A stretch of DNA of 64,000 nucleotides, taken from assembly GCF_001894805.1 (NCBI RefSeq), contig NZ_BCWX01000004.1:590122-654121 (forward strand). Reading direction: 5' to 3'. Below are positions 33,905 to 41,596 of this stretch, in pieces. Source of the stretch: Rhodococcus globerulus NBRC 14531. GTDB lineage: Bacteria > Actinomycetota > Actinomycetes > Mycobacteriales > Mycobacteriaceae. The notes under the pieces are model-generated. The model made no database searches. It was not told the DNA's origin and worked only from the letters and a program-made list of their open reading frames with translations. Position 1 is the first letter of the stretch. The number at the start of each line of letters is the position of its first letter. A program made the position numbers and the translations under genes.

Positions 33905-34492
33905 TCAGTTCCCTTCGATCAAGCTGTCAGCCAGGCCGTAGGAAATCGCGTCGTGGGCGGTGAATATCCGGTCCCGATCGGTGTCCTTTCGAAGTCGCTC
34001 GACGCTCTGACCGGTGTGCTTACTCAAGATCGTCTCCGTCTGCTCGCGGATTCTCAGGATCTCAGCCGCTTGAAGCGCCAGGTCCGAGATGGTGCCGCTA
34101 CCTTGTGTCGACGGTTGGTGCAGCAGCACCCGGGAATGGGCGAGAACATGCCGATGGCCCGGAGTACCGGCAGCGAGCAGCACCGCAGCAGCCGACGCCG
34201 CCTGCCCCATGCAGTACGTCGAAATCGTGGGTTTCAAGAACTGCATCGTGTCGTAGATCGCGAGCATCGCAGTGGTGGAACCGCCGGGAGAGTTGATGTA
34301 CAAACCGATTTCGCGATCCGGGTTGTCGGCCTGCAGGTGCAGCATCTGAGCCATCACGACGTTGGCGACGCCGTCGTCGATCTCGGTGCCGAGAAAGACG
34401 ATGCGCTCGTTGAGCAGCCTACTGAAGATATCGAAAGATCGCTCACCCGTTGGTGTTCGCTCGATGACGCTGGGAATCGTGTACTGGGACAT
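33905..34492 (-). CDS. clpP: ClpP protease subunit paralogue (second gene of pair)
   Basis: 195 residues with the ClpP fold. The nucleophile Ser lies in [11 protein letters not shown], catalytic His in [10 protein letters not shown] and catalytic Asp in [11 protein letters not shown]; the catalytic set is complete. It starts at ATG 34492, 5 bp after the stop of the other clpP. The usual AASMG is AASAA here, as in many ClpP2/ClpP4 subunits. Together the two subunits should form a hetero-oligomeric barrel. The pairing with PopR suggests the inducible ClpP3/P4 set rather than the essential ClpP1/P2. Confidence 0.92.
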   Translation of the reverse strand: MSQYTIPSVIERTPTGERSFDIFSRLLNERIVFLGTEIDDGVANVVMAQMLHLQADNPDREIGLYINSPGGSTTAMLAIYDTMQFLKPTISTYCMGQAASAAAVLLAAGTPGHRHVLAHSRVLLHQPSTQGSGTISDLALQAAEILRIREQTETILSKHTGQSVERLRKDTDRDRIFTAHDAISYGLADSLIEGN

Positions 34493-34497
34493 GATGT

Positions 34498-35106
34498 TCA
34501 CAATCCGATCTTGGGGAAGGTAGCCTGCGGTGCGATCTCGGCGAACGTCGTCACGACGCGGTCGACGATTCCGTATTCGCGTGCCTGCTCGGCGGTAAAC
34601 CAACGATCTCGGTCGCTGTCTATCTCGATTTCTTCGACGGTCCGGCCCGTTTCGGCGGCCAGAATTTCCTGCGACTGACGCTTCATCAACTCGAGGCTCT
34701 CGGCCTGGATCGCGATATCCACCGCTGTGCCACCGATACCCGCTGACGGCTGGTGCATCATGATGCGACTGTGCGCCAGGCTGATTCGCTTGCCATGTGT
34801 ACCGGAGCAGAGAAGCACCTGACCCATACTGGCGGCAAATCCCATCGCTACCGTCACGACGTCATTGGGGATCAGCTTCATGGTGTCGTAGATGGCGAGA
34901 CCGGCAAACACCGATCCGCCGGGTGAATTGATGTAGAGCACGATGTCGCGCTTGGGGTCGGTAGTGGCGAGGAGCACCAATTCCGAGCACACGCGCTCGG
35001 CCATGTCGTCGTTAACCTCGCCGGTCAGCAAGATTGTTCGTTGACGAAAGAGCCTGTCTGTCAGCAGGTCACGATATCCGGTGTCGGTGAGGGTTGGAGT
35101 AGTCAT
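34498..35106 (-). CDS. clpP: ClpP protease subunit paralogue (first gene of pair)
   Basis: 202 residues. The nucleophile Ser is in [11 protein letters not shown], His in [12 protein letters not shown], and Asp in [15 protein letters not shown], all present. ATG 35106 is the first codon of the operon. A palindrome matching the PopR binding motif lies 41-59 bp upstream, and on its other side is the divergent RHH/Clp-N gene. It degrades proteins delivered by Clp ATPases; which ATPase and which substrates are not visible here. Confidence 0.93.
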   Translation of the reverse strand: MTTPTLTDTGYRDLLTDRLFRQRTILLTGEVNDDMAERVCSELVLLATTDPKRDIVLYINSPGGSVFAGLAIYDTMKLIPNDVVTVAMGFAASMGQVLLCSGTHGKRISLAHSRIMMHQPSAGIGGTAVDIAIQAESLELMKRQSQEILAAETGRTVEEIEIDSDRDRWFTAEQAREYGIVDRVVTTFAEIAPQATFPKIGL

Positions 35107-35146
35107 GAATCCATTCGTACCGGCGCCGCGGCGCTGGAATCCAGAT

Positions 35147-35165
35147 TGTCTGCTGTAGGCAGACC
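35147..35165. promoter_or_regulatory. PopR-type operator
   Basis: TGTCTGCT-GTA-GGCAGACC, an inverted repeat of two 8-mers with a 3-bp spacer. The motif I recall for Streptomyces PopR is TGTCTGCC-N3-GGCAGACA, which this matches in 14 of 16 positions. It lies just upstream of the clpP pair and within the region shared with the divergent gene at 35333. Confidence 0.75.
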
Positions 35166-35332
35166 CGGACCTGAACCCGACGATTCGGACCAGCCTGAAC
35201 TAAACCCGTGAGCAGCACTTTTCCGCCTTGTCGACGGCAACCGCCATTGTCGTCGCCACGCAGTGGGGGTTATATGGGGTTATGCACATCAGTGCAGGTC
35301 AGGGTGTCGAGTTGCGAGAGAGGCCGGGGCAG

Positions 35333-36034
35333 ATGCCAAAGATCAACGTCTATGTTCCGGATGACCTCGCGGCAGCGGTGCGTGCCCGGCAACTCCCGAT
35401 CTCGGCGATCTGCCAAATGGCGCTTCGCGGCGCACTCGATCGCGAAGCACCCGATTCTTCGGTGCGCATCACCGAGCACATCGAGACCGATCTGCCGTTC
35501 AGCCCTCACCTGGCATCGGTGATATCCCTGGCGCCGGCCGCTGCGGCCAGAAAAGGTTCGTTGACAGTTGATTCCGAACACTTGCTGCAAGCTCTCCTCG
35601 ACGAGGAAGAGAACCTCATACTGCGCGGTCTCGACCACCTCGGGCTGACCCGCGCATCCATACAGAAAACTCTCGATCTGGTGGTACCCGACAAGGCACC
35701 CGTCGACGACAGCGACGTCACGTACGGCCCCGCGGCCCGCGTGATTCTCGAAGCAGCAGTGGCCGATGCGCACTTGGCCGGAAACTCCGTCGTAAACGGC
35801 GCAAATTTGGTGTGGGCCTTGGCAAACGCTTCCACAGGATATGCCGCCGACGTCCTGGACCACCTCGGATTCTTCCAGGTGACCACTCACCAAGCCCTCG
35901 GCTTGATCGAAGTTGGTGTCGGCCACACAAACCGATATGCACCGGCCGGCCAAGCTGCGATCCTCACGGAACTCGCCAAGATCACCGACCGCCTCGCGCG
36001 CCTCGAGGCTTCTCTCTCGTCTTCGTGTAGCTAG
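35333..36034 (+). CDS. Ribbon-helix-helix plus Clp N-domain protein
   Basis: 233 residues. The first ~40 (KINVYVPDDLAAAVRARQLPIS region) look like a ribbon-helix-helix DNA-binding unit. Residues ~75-210 contain two repeats of the Clp N-terminal fold found in ClpC/ClpA (first LTVDSEHLLQALLDEE, second NSVVNGANLVWALANAS). A short coiled segment ends the protein. There is no AAA+ module. It is divergent from the clpP pair across a PopR-type site. It may be a DNA-binding partner or adaptor of Clp. ATG 35333 is chosen to keep the RHH intact; the frame is open to 35228. Confidence 0.75.
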   Translation: MPKINVYVPDDLAAAVRARQLPISAICQMALRGALDREAPDSSVRITEHIETDLPFSPHLASVISLAPAAAARKGSLTVDSEHLLQALLDEEENLILRGLDHLGLTRASIQKTLDLVVPDKAPVDDSDVTYGPAARVILEAAVADAHLAGNSVVNGANLVWALANASTGYAADVLDHLGFFQVTTHQALGLIEVGVGHTNRYAPAGQAAILTELAKITDRLARLEASLSSSCS

Positions 36035-36092
36035 AGCGAAAAACTCGTAGCCCCCTCTCTTCTCACGCATTCCAGAATGGAGGTGCGCTGTC

Positions 36093-37769
36093 ATGGCGCG
36101 CTCACTCCCTCGCTTTCACGGACAGATAGTCACGGACGATTCCGAGAGTCTGCATGTGTCGACCGACGTGCTGATTGTCGGCGGCGGACCGGCGGCAACC
36201 TGGGCGGCAGTTGCCGCAGCGGAATCCGGCGCCAGTGTCACGTTGGTAGACAAAGGCTATGTCGGCGCAAGCGGTGTAGCCGCGACGGCGGGAGTCGGCC
36301 ATTGGCTCGTGCCCCCGGTTCCGGAGCGTCGCGACGAAGAAATCTCGCGGCGCGAACGCTCCGGTGGTTTCATCACCGATCGAGTCTGGACCGAAGCGGT
36401 TCTCGACGAGGCTTGGGAGCGAACAGCTCTCATCCCTGAATGGGGATACAAGCCCAGTGCCAAGCCGCGCAGTCCCGGCTCATTGTTCGGCGCGCGTCCC
36501 GGCGAGCGATCATTTTCCGGCGCGGCCCCGGACTACCTCCGCTTCCTGCGTGGGAAGGTCAAGAAATCCGGAGTCCATGTACTGGACCATAGCCCGGCAC
36601 TGGAACTTCTCGTGGATTCCAACGGAACTGTCTCCGGGGCAACGGGTTACCAGCGTCAGGTCAAACGGCCCTGGCGCGTCGACGCCGGCGCCGTGATCCT
36701 CGCGACTGGCGGCACCACGTGGAAGAGCCACTCACTCGGCGGTGACGTGAACACCGGCGAGGGGCACTTGATGGCCGTCGAAGTCGGCGCACATCTCTCC
36801 AGCATGGAGTTCTCGAACTTCTACGGAATGGTGCCCTTCGGAACCAGCATGGACAAGAACGGATTCTTCGTCTCCGCGTCGTACTGGGATCACCGCGGTG
36901 AACCGATCCGGTATCACGACCTTCATCAAAGCCGCGCAGAGCTTCTCGGCGCTTCGCTGCGCGGCACGATCACCGCACAGTTCACTCAGTTCAACAAGGA
37001 GATATGGCCGGCGCTGCGCGCTGCGATGCCCAACTTCTTCATGGTGACGGACAAACTCGGGATCGATCCCTTCAACGAACGGTTCCCGATGGATTGGGTC
37101 CAAGAAGGAACTGTCCGGGGTACGGGCGGAATACACATTCTCGACTACGAGGCGTCGACGGGAGTGTCCGGCCTCTACGCGGCAGGCGATATCGCGGCGC
37201 GCGACCGCATAGTCGGCGCTGCCACCGGAGCGGGTGGCCCCAACCTGTCGTGGGCCATTGCGACCGGGACGTGGGCTGGACGCGCTGCGGCCGGATTCTC
37301 CGCACATCGTGGATTACCAACCCGATTCGATGTCGAACCGTCCGGAACCCTCGGTGTTCGTGGTCGAGGTGTCAACAGCGTCGACGACGCTGTTGACTCG
37401 ATCCAGTCCGAAATGCTGCCGATCGACAAGGCAGTTTTCCGCAGCAACGACGGACTTGCCGACTCGGCTGCTCGCCTCGATCGACTGTGGGAGAGCGCAT
37501 CTTCCGCCCCGATCGTCGAATACTCCGGCATGGAGGCAATCGCGCAACGCGAGAGCGCCGGAATGCTGGCGATGGGCCGGTGGGCGGTACGTACGGCCAT
37601 GGCGCGCACGGAAACCCGTGGCATGCATACCCGCACCGATTTCCCTGACACGGATTCGAGCCAAGCTCACCGACTACTCAGTGGCGGGCTTGACGATATC
37701 TGGGTGGAGCCGGATACCGAATTACCCCGTGTTGGTATCACATTGGCCACGCAGGGGAGTGCGTCATGA
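36093..37769 (+). CDS. FAD flavoprotein of the fumarate reductase/AprA family
   Basis: 558 residues. The N-terminal FAD motif is DVLIVGGGPAATWAAVAAAESG, in two parts here: VGGGPAAT then VTLVDKG. Further landmarks are LATGGTTWKSHS and GLYAAGDIAARDRIVGAA, typical of the succinate dehydrogenase/fumarate reductase/APS reductase alpha flavoproteins. It shares ATGA with a 2x[4Fe-4S] ferredoxin, the AprA-AprB arrangement, followed by an SsuABC-like transporter. A redox step on an imported organosulfur compound is the likely role; it is not necessarily APS reductase. ATG 36093 follows GGAGG by 10 bp. Confidence 0.85.
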   Translation: MARSLPRFHGQIVTDDSESLHVSTDVLIVGGGPAATWAAVAAAESGASVTLVDKGYVGASGVAATAGVGHWLVPPVPERRDEEISRRERSGGFITDRVWTEAVLDEAWERTALIPEWGYKPSAKPRSPGSLFGARPGERSFSGAAPDYLRFLRGKVKKSGVHVLDHSPALELLVDSNGTVSGATGYQRQVKRPWRVDAGAVILATGGTTWKSHSLGGDVNTGEGHLMAVEVGAHLSSMEFSNFYGMVPFGTSMDKNGFFVSASYWDHRGEPIRYHDLHQSRAELLGASLRGTITAQFTQFNKEIWPALRAAMPNFFMVTDKLGIDPFNERFPMDWVQEGTVRGTGGIHILDYEASTGVSGLYAAGDIAARDRIVGAATGAGGPNLSWAIATGTWAGRAAAGFSAHRGLPTRFDVEPSGTLGVRGRGVNSVDDAVDSIQSEMLPIDKAVFRSNDGLADSAARLDRLWESASSAPIVEYSGMEAIAQRESAGMLAMGRWAVRTAMARTETRGMHTRTDFPDTDSSQAHRLLSGGLDDIWVEPDTELPRVGITLATQGSAS

Positions 37770-38119
37770 TCGAGATCATCAACGCCGACCGCTGCACCAC
37801 GTGCGACATCTGCGTCCGGATCTGTCCGATGAACGTCTTCGAAGCCGTCCCGGACGCCCCTCCCGTGATCGCCAGACATTCGGACTGCCAGACGTGTTTC
37901 CAGTGTGAGGCGTACTGCCCGGCCGACGCCATGTTCGTCTCGCCCTCACGCACACCGGAACCGCAGGGCTCCGAGTTCCTCGACGAAGAGCACCTCCTCG
38001 GGCAGAACCTGCTCGGGATGTACCGCGAACGCGTCGGGTGGCGCAAATCGTCCGCCCGCCCGACACAATCCACAGCCGACTATCACCAGCTTGCCCAGAA
38101 TGCCAGGAGAACACCATGA
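37766..38119 (+). CDS. 2x[4Fe-4S] ferredoxin, AprB-like
   Basis: 117 residues. Two complete cluster motifs, CTTCDICVRICPMN and CQTCFQCEAYCPAD, each C-x2-C-x2-C-x3-C-P. A C-terminal extension of about 60 residues follows, as AprB subunits have. It should pass electrons to or from the flavoprotein encoded just upstream, with which it shares ATGA. It also shares ATGA with the following lipoprotein gene, so redox pair and transporter are one operon. Confidence 0.9.
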   Translation: MIEIINADRCTTCDICVRICPMNVFEAVPDAPPVIARHSDCQTCFQCEAYCPADAMFVSPSRTPEPQGSEFLDEEHLLGQNLLGMYRERVGWRKSSARPTQSTADYHQLAQNARRTP

Positions 38120-39117
38120 CCATCCGCACTCGCACCAAAAGCCTTGCCGCACTGCTGGGAATCGCACTTCTCGCAACGGTGACCGCGTGCTCGTCGACCT
38201 CGGAAGCCACCGAGGGTACGTCGGCGTCACTGGTTCCGTTGACAGTGGGCGCTCCGTGGAACGGTGCGGCCGGTAAATCCCCCACGGACACAACCTCGTT
38301 CGGCTACGCCGTCCACGAGGGTCTGGCACAACCGATTCTCGAGAAGTACGGATTCGAGTACAAAGCCTTCGTCGGCTTCAACAACGGTCCGCCGGTGGTG
38401 CAGGCATTGCAGACTGGCGACGTACAGGTCGGCCTGATCGGTGACACACCGGCCGTTCAGGCCAAGGCCAGCGGAATCGACGTGCCCGCCTTGGTGATCG
38501 ACAAGCCAGCGTCCGATATCTGGTTCCTCGGCCGAGAAGGTGGAGTGTCGAAGATCGAAGATCTTGCCGGAAAGAAGGTGGGACTCCAATTCGGCTCCAA
38601 CTTCGACAAGTACGGACGCGCCGTACTCGAACGTGCCGGTGTTGCAGATCAGGTGGAGTTGGTGAATCTGCTCTTCGCCGACGCGCTTCCGGCCCTGCAG
38701 CGCGGCGATATCGACGCCGTTCCACTTCCCGCGACGACGGCCGGCATCTGGCGCAAGCAGATCAACTTCCCCATTCTGTCCAAGGCGAGCGTCGACGACC
38801 CCGATCTGCTGGCCACCAGCGTCGCCCTGACTTCGCGTGAGACTTTTGCGGCGAATCCCGAACTGGCAAAGGCAGTCTGGGAAGTTATCCAGGCCGGAGA
38901 CAAAGCAATCGATGCGAACCACGACGCCTATGCTCAGTTCGTTTTTGATGCCACCGGCTCACCGGTAGATGTGGTCAAGGAAGCAACACTGTGGAATTTC
39001 CAGAGCGAACCAGTTGATCCGGACGGATTGAACACGGTGCGTTCGACGCTCGACTTCCTGGTCAAGTCCGGTAAGGCCCCCAACGCCTTCGACGTCACGA
39101 CCTGGGCAGTGTCATGA
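38116..39117 (+). CDS. SsuA/TauA-like substrate-binding lipoprotein (second system)
   Basis: 333 residues. The signal peptide ends with lipobox VTAC (Cys25). The mature domain is of the sulfonate/taurine-binding type (YGFEYKAFVGFNNGPPVVQALQTGDVQVGLIG in segments, DLAGKKVGLQFGSNFDKYG, LQRGDIDAVPLPATTAG). It would bind an organosulfur anion outside the cell. It overlaps the ferredoxin gene and the permease gene by 4 bp each. Confidence 0.88.
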   Translation: MTIRTRTKSLAALLGIALLATVTACSSTSEATEGTSASLVPLTVGAPWNGAAGKSPTDTTSFGYAVHEGLAQPILEKYGFEYKAFVGFNNGPPVVQALQTGDVQVGLIGDTPAVQAKASGIDVPALVIDKPASDIWFLGREGGVSKIEDLAGKKVGLQFGSNFDKYGRAVLERAGVADQVELVNLLFADALPALQRGDIDAVPLPATTAGIWRKQINFPILSKASVDDPDLLATSVALTSRETFAANPELAKAVWEVIQAGDKAIDANHDAYAQFVFDATGSPVDVVKEATLWNFQSEPVDPDGLNTVRSTLDFLVKSGKAPNAFDVTTWAVS

Positions 39118-39959
39118 GTGTGGAAGCACCGGCACTGCCCACGGTGAGAGCGCCTGAGCATCTCGCGCCGGCACCTACCCGTCGGCGGCGACGCTCACGA
39201 TTGACCGATGTCGCGCTGCGCGCAAGCGTCCCGGTTGCACTGCTCGCCTTATGGGCGGTGGGATCGGCGACCGGCAAGATCGACGAGAAGACCTTCCCGT
39301 CGCCGTGGTCGGTGTGGTCCGCATTTGTCGAACTGCTGACGACAGGGGTTCTGTGGGAGAACCTTTCGGTATCGCTTGTCCGTGTTGCTATCGGATTTGC
39401 CATCGGCGGGGCACTGGGACTATCGCTCGGCATCATCTCCGGCCTGTTTGCTCTGGCCGACAAACTCCTCGACCCGACGCTGCAAATGCTCCGCACCATC
39501 CCGTTTCTCGCAATCACTCCGTTGCTGATCCTGTGGTTCGGCATCGACGAACGCCCCAAGATCATCATCATCGCAGCAGCAGCACTGTTTCCGCTGTACA
39601 TCAACACTCACAGCGGCGTGCGAAACGTGGATCGCAAGGTCATCGAAGCCGGACGAGTGTTCGGGCTCCGTGGCATCGGGTTGATCCGTCAGGTAATTCT
39701 GCCGGAGATGATTCCGTCGGTGCTTGTCGGACTGCGGGCCTCGCTGTCGGTGTCGCTTCTCGCGCTCATCGTCGCCGAGTTGAGCAATGCCCCCAAGGGC
39801 CTGGGTTTCCTGATGACCTCAGCTCAGCAGTATTTCCAGACCGACATCCTGGTGGTTGTCGTGATCATCTACGCAATCTGGGGGTTGTCGGTCGACCTTC
39901 TCGTTCGAGCTATCGAGCGAATCCTGATGCCGTACAAGCAATGGGGGAAGTCCGCATGA
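39114..39959 (+). CDS. SsuC/TauC-like permease (second system)
   Basis: 281 residues and about six membrane segments; the cytoplasmic loop reads EAGRVFGLRGIGLIRQVILP, an EAA-type motif with Gly at the third position. It is paralogous to the permease at 11295. ATGA overlaps on both sides show strict co-translation with the binding protein and ATPase. Confidence 0.92.
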   Translation: MSVEAPALPTVRAPEHLAPAPTRRRRRSRLTDVALRASVPVALLALWAVGSATGKIDEKTFPSPWSVWSAFVELLTTGVLWENLSVSLVRVAIGFAIGGALGLSLGIISGLFALADKLLDPTLQMLRTIPFLAITPLLILWFGIDERPKIIIIAAAALFPLYINTHSGVRNVDRKVIEAGRVFGLRGIGLIRQVILPEMIPSVLVGLRASLSVSLLALIVAELSNAPKGLGFLMTSAQQYFQTDILVVVVIIYAIWGLSVDLLVRAIERILMPYKQWGKSA

Positions 39960-40684
39960 GCATTCGAGACACCGGTGTACGCGCCAGTGGCATCGTCAAG
40001 ACTTTTGGTGATCGCACAATCCTGGACGGTTTCTCGCTCGACGTGCAACCGGGGGAGTTCGTTGCACTCCTCGGAGCCAGCGGCAGTGGCAAGACAACCT
40101 TCCTGCGAATTCTTGCCGGCCTCGAGGGATACGACGCCGGGGAGGTGCACGCACCGGATGCGCGGACGGTCGTCTTCCAGGAGCCTCGCCTCATTGCGTC
40201 GAAGCGCGTCCAGGACAACGTCATACTGGGTCAGCGTGCTACCCGGAAGAATCGCGAAGCCGCAACCGCTGCGTTGGCCGAGGTGTCACTAGCCGGGCGC
40301 GAACGGGCTTGGCCCACAACCTTGTCCGGCGGTGAGGCGCAACGCGTCGCATTGGCCCGGGCCTTGGTACGCAACCCACAACTGTTGCTGCTGGACGAGC
40401 CGTTTGCGGCACTCGATGCGCTCACCCGACTGCGCATGCAGGCCTTGGTGGCAGAACTGTGCCGCAAACATCGTCCGGCAGTGCTGCTGGTGACTCACGA
40501 CATCGACGAGGCAATCCTGCTCGCGGATCGTATTGCGGTGTTGCGCGACGGTCGTTTGAGCATCCTCGAAAACGTCTCGTTCGCGCAGCCGCGCAATCCA
40601 GCGCAACCGGGGTATACAGCTCTGCGCACTCGCCTACTCGAAGAATTGGGGGTCCACGAGTCGGTTGGTGCTGCACACACGTAG
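39956..40684 (+). CDS. SsuB-like ATPase (second system)
   Basis: 242 residues. Walker A GASGSGKTT, Q-loop VFQEPRLIASKRV, signature LSGGEAQRVALARAL, Walker B LLLLDEPFAALDALTR, H-loop LLVTHDIDEA. It is very similar in layout to the ATPase at 12149 but lacks that protein's N-terminal extension. It starts at ATG 39956 inside the permease stop. Confidence 0.93.
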   Translation: MSIRDTGVRASGIVKTFGDRTILDGFSLDVQPGEFVALLGASGSGKTTFLRILAGLEGYDAGEVHAPDARTVVFQEPRLIASKRVQDNVILGQRATRKNREAATAALAEVSLAGRERAWPTTLSGGEAQRVALARALVRNPQLLLLDEPFAALDALTRLRMQALVAELCRKHRPAVLLVTHDIDEAILLADRIAVLRDGRLSILENVSFAQPRNPAQPGYTALRTRLLEELGVHESVGAAHT

Positions 40685-40748
40685 CGGCAACCGGGTGTTC
40701 CCGGCCATGATGAAGGGAGTAACCATTTCCTCTCGGCAGGAGCGCGGC

Positions 40749-41543
40749 ATGACTCGTCCGGTACGCATCGGTGTTCAACTCCAACCCCAGCACGCACCCG
40801 ACTACGGGCTGATCCGCGACGCGGTTCTGCGATCAGAAGACGCGGGGGTCGACATCGTCTTCAACTGGGACCACTTCTACCCGTTGACCGGCGATCCCGA
40901 CGGAGCCCATTTCGAATGCTGGACCATGCTCGGGGCCTGGGCCGAGCAGACCGAACGTGTGGAGATCGGTGCCCTGGTCACGGGGGGTGGCTACCGCAAT
41001 CCCGATCTGCTGGCCGATATGGCGCGAACCGTCGACCACATGAGCGGTGGACGCCTCATCCTCGGCATCGGCGCCGGCTGGTTCCAGAAGGACTACGACC
41101 AGTTCGGCTACGACTTCGGCACCCCAGGTTCACGGCTGAAACTGCTCGGCGAGTACCTGCCTCGCATCACACGGCGACTGGCCGGTGGCAACCCGCCGCC
41201 GACGCGCAATATCCCGGTTCTGATCGGCGGTGGCGGAGAGAAGAAGACCCTGCGACTGGTCGCCGAGTATGCCGATGTGTGGCACAGCTTCGGCGACCGC
41301 GAGACGCACCTGCGCAAGTCCGACATCCTGGCCGATCACTGCGCCGCTGTCGGACGCAATCCCCTGGATGTGGAGCATTCCGCCCCGTGGCCCGGATTGG
41401 AGAACGCCGCCGACCTGGTGGCCGACGGCGTCACTCTCTTCACAGTCAGTTCGAGCGGACCGGATTACGACCTGACAACCCTCGTCGAGGCAATCGGGTG
41501 GCGCGATGAGAACACCGCTCCTGCGTTGAGTGGGTTGGCCTGA
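40749..41543 (+). CDS. F420-type luciferase-like oxidoreductase
   Basis: 264 residues, LLM fold, with FNWDHFYPLTGD, the conserved TGGGYRNPDLLADMARTVDHMSGGRLILGIGAGW block (in parts) and DYDQFGYDFG, as in actinobacterial F420-dependent LLM proteins. The cofactor could be F420 or FMN. It is the last gene of the AprAB-like/SsuABC operon, 64 bp after the ATPase, and so may oxidise or desulfonate the imported compound. ATG 40749 follows AGGAG by 6 bp. A terminator follows. Confidence 0.85.
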   Translation: MTRPVRIGVQLQPQHAPDYGLIRDAVLRSEDAGVDIVFNWDHFYPLTGDPDGAHFECWTMLGAWAEQTERVEIGALVTGGGYRNPDLLADMARTVDHMSGGRLILGIGAGWFQKDYDQFGYDFGTPGSRLKLLGEYLPRITRRLAGGNPPPTRNIPVLIGGGGEKKTLRLVAEYADVWHSFGDRETHLRKSDILADHCAAVGRNPLDVEHSAPWPGLENAADLVADGVTLFTVSSSGPDYDLTTLVEAIGWRDENTAPALSGLA

Positions 41544-41549
41544 AGGCCT

Positions 41550-41589
41550 GTGCGCCTTTTTGGTAGCGGGAACTACCAGAAAGGCGCAC
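41550..41589. terminator. Bidirectional terminator
   Basis: 17-nt arms (41550-41566 and 41573-41589, one mismatch) around a 6-nt loop. The arms read GTGCGCCTTTT...AAAGGCGCAC, so either strand ends in a T-run. It lies between the convergent LLM and acyl-CoA dehydrogenase genes. The outer arm is nearly the same as in the terminator at 3418. Confidence 0.85.
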
Positions 41590-41596
41590 GGGGCGG

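Noticed and set aside
36093..38119. True dissimilatory APS reductase (AprAB)
   Set aside because: No sat, dsr or qmo genes nearby, and the linkage is to an organosulfur importer in an aerobic actinobacterium.
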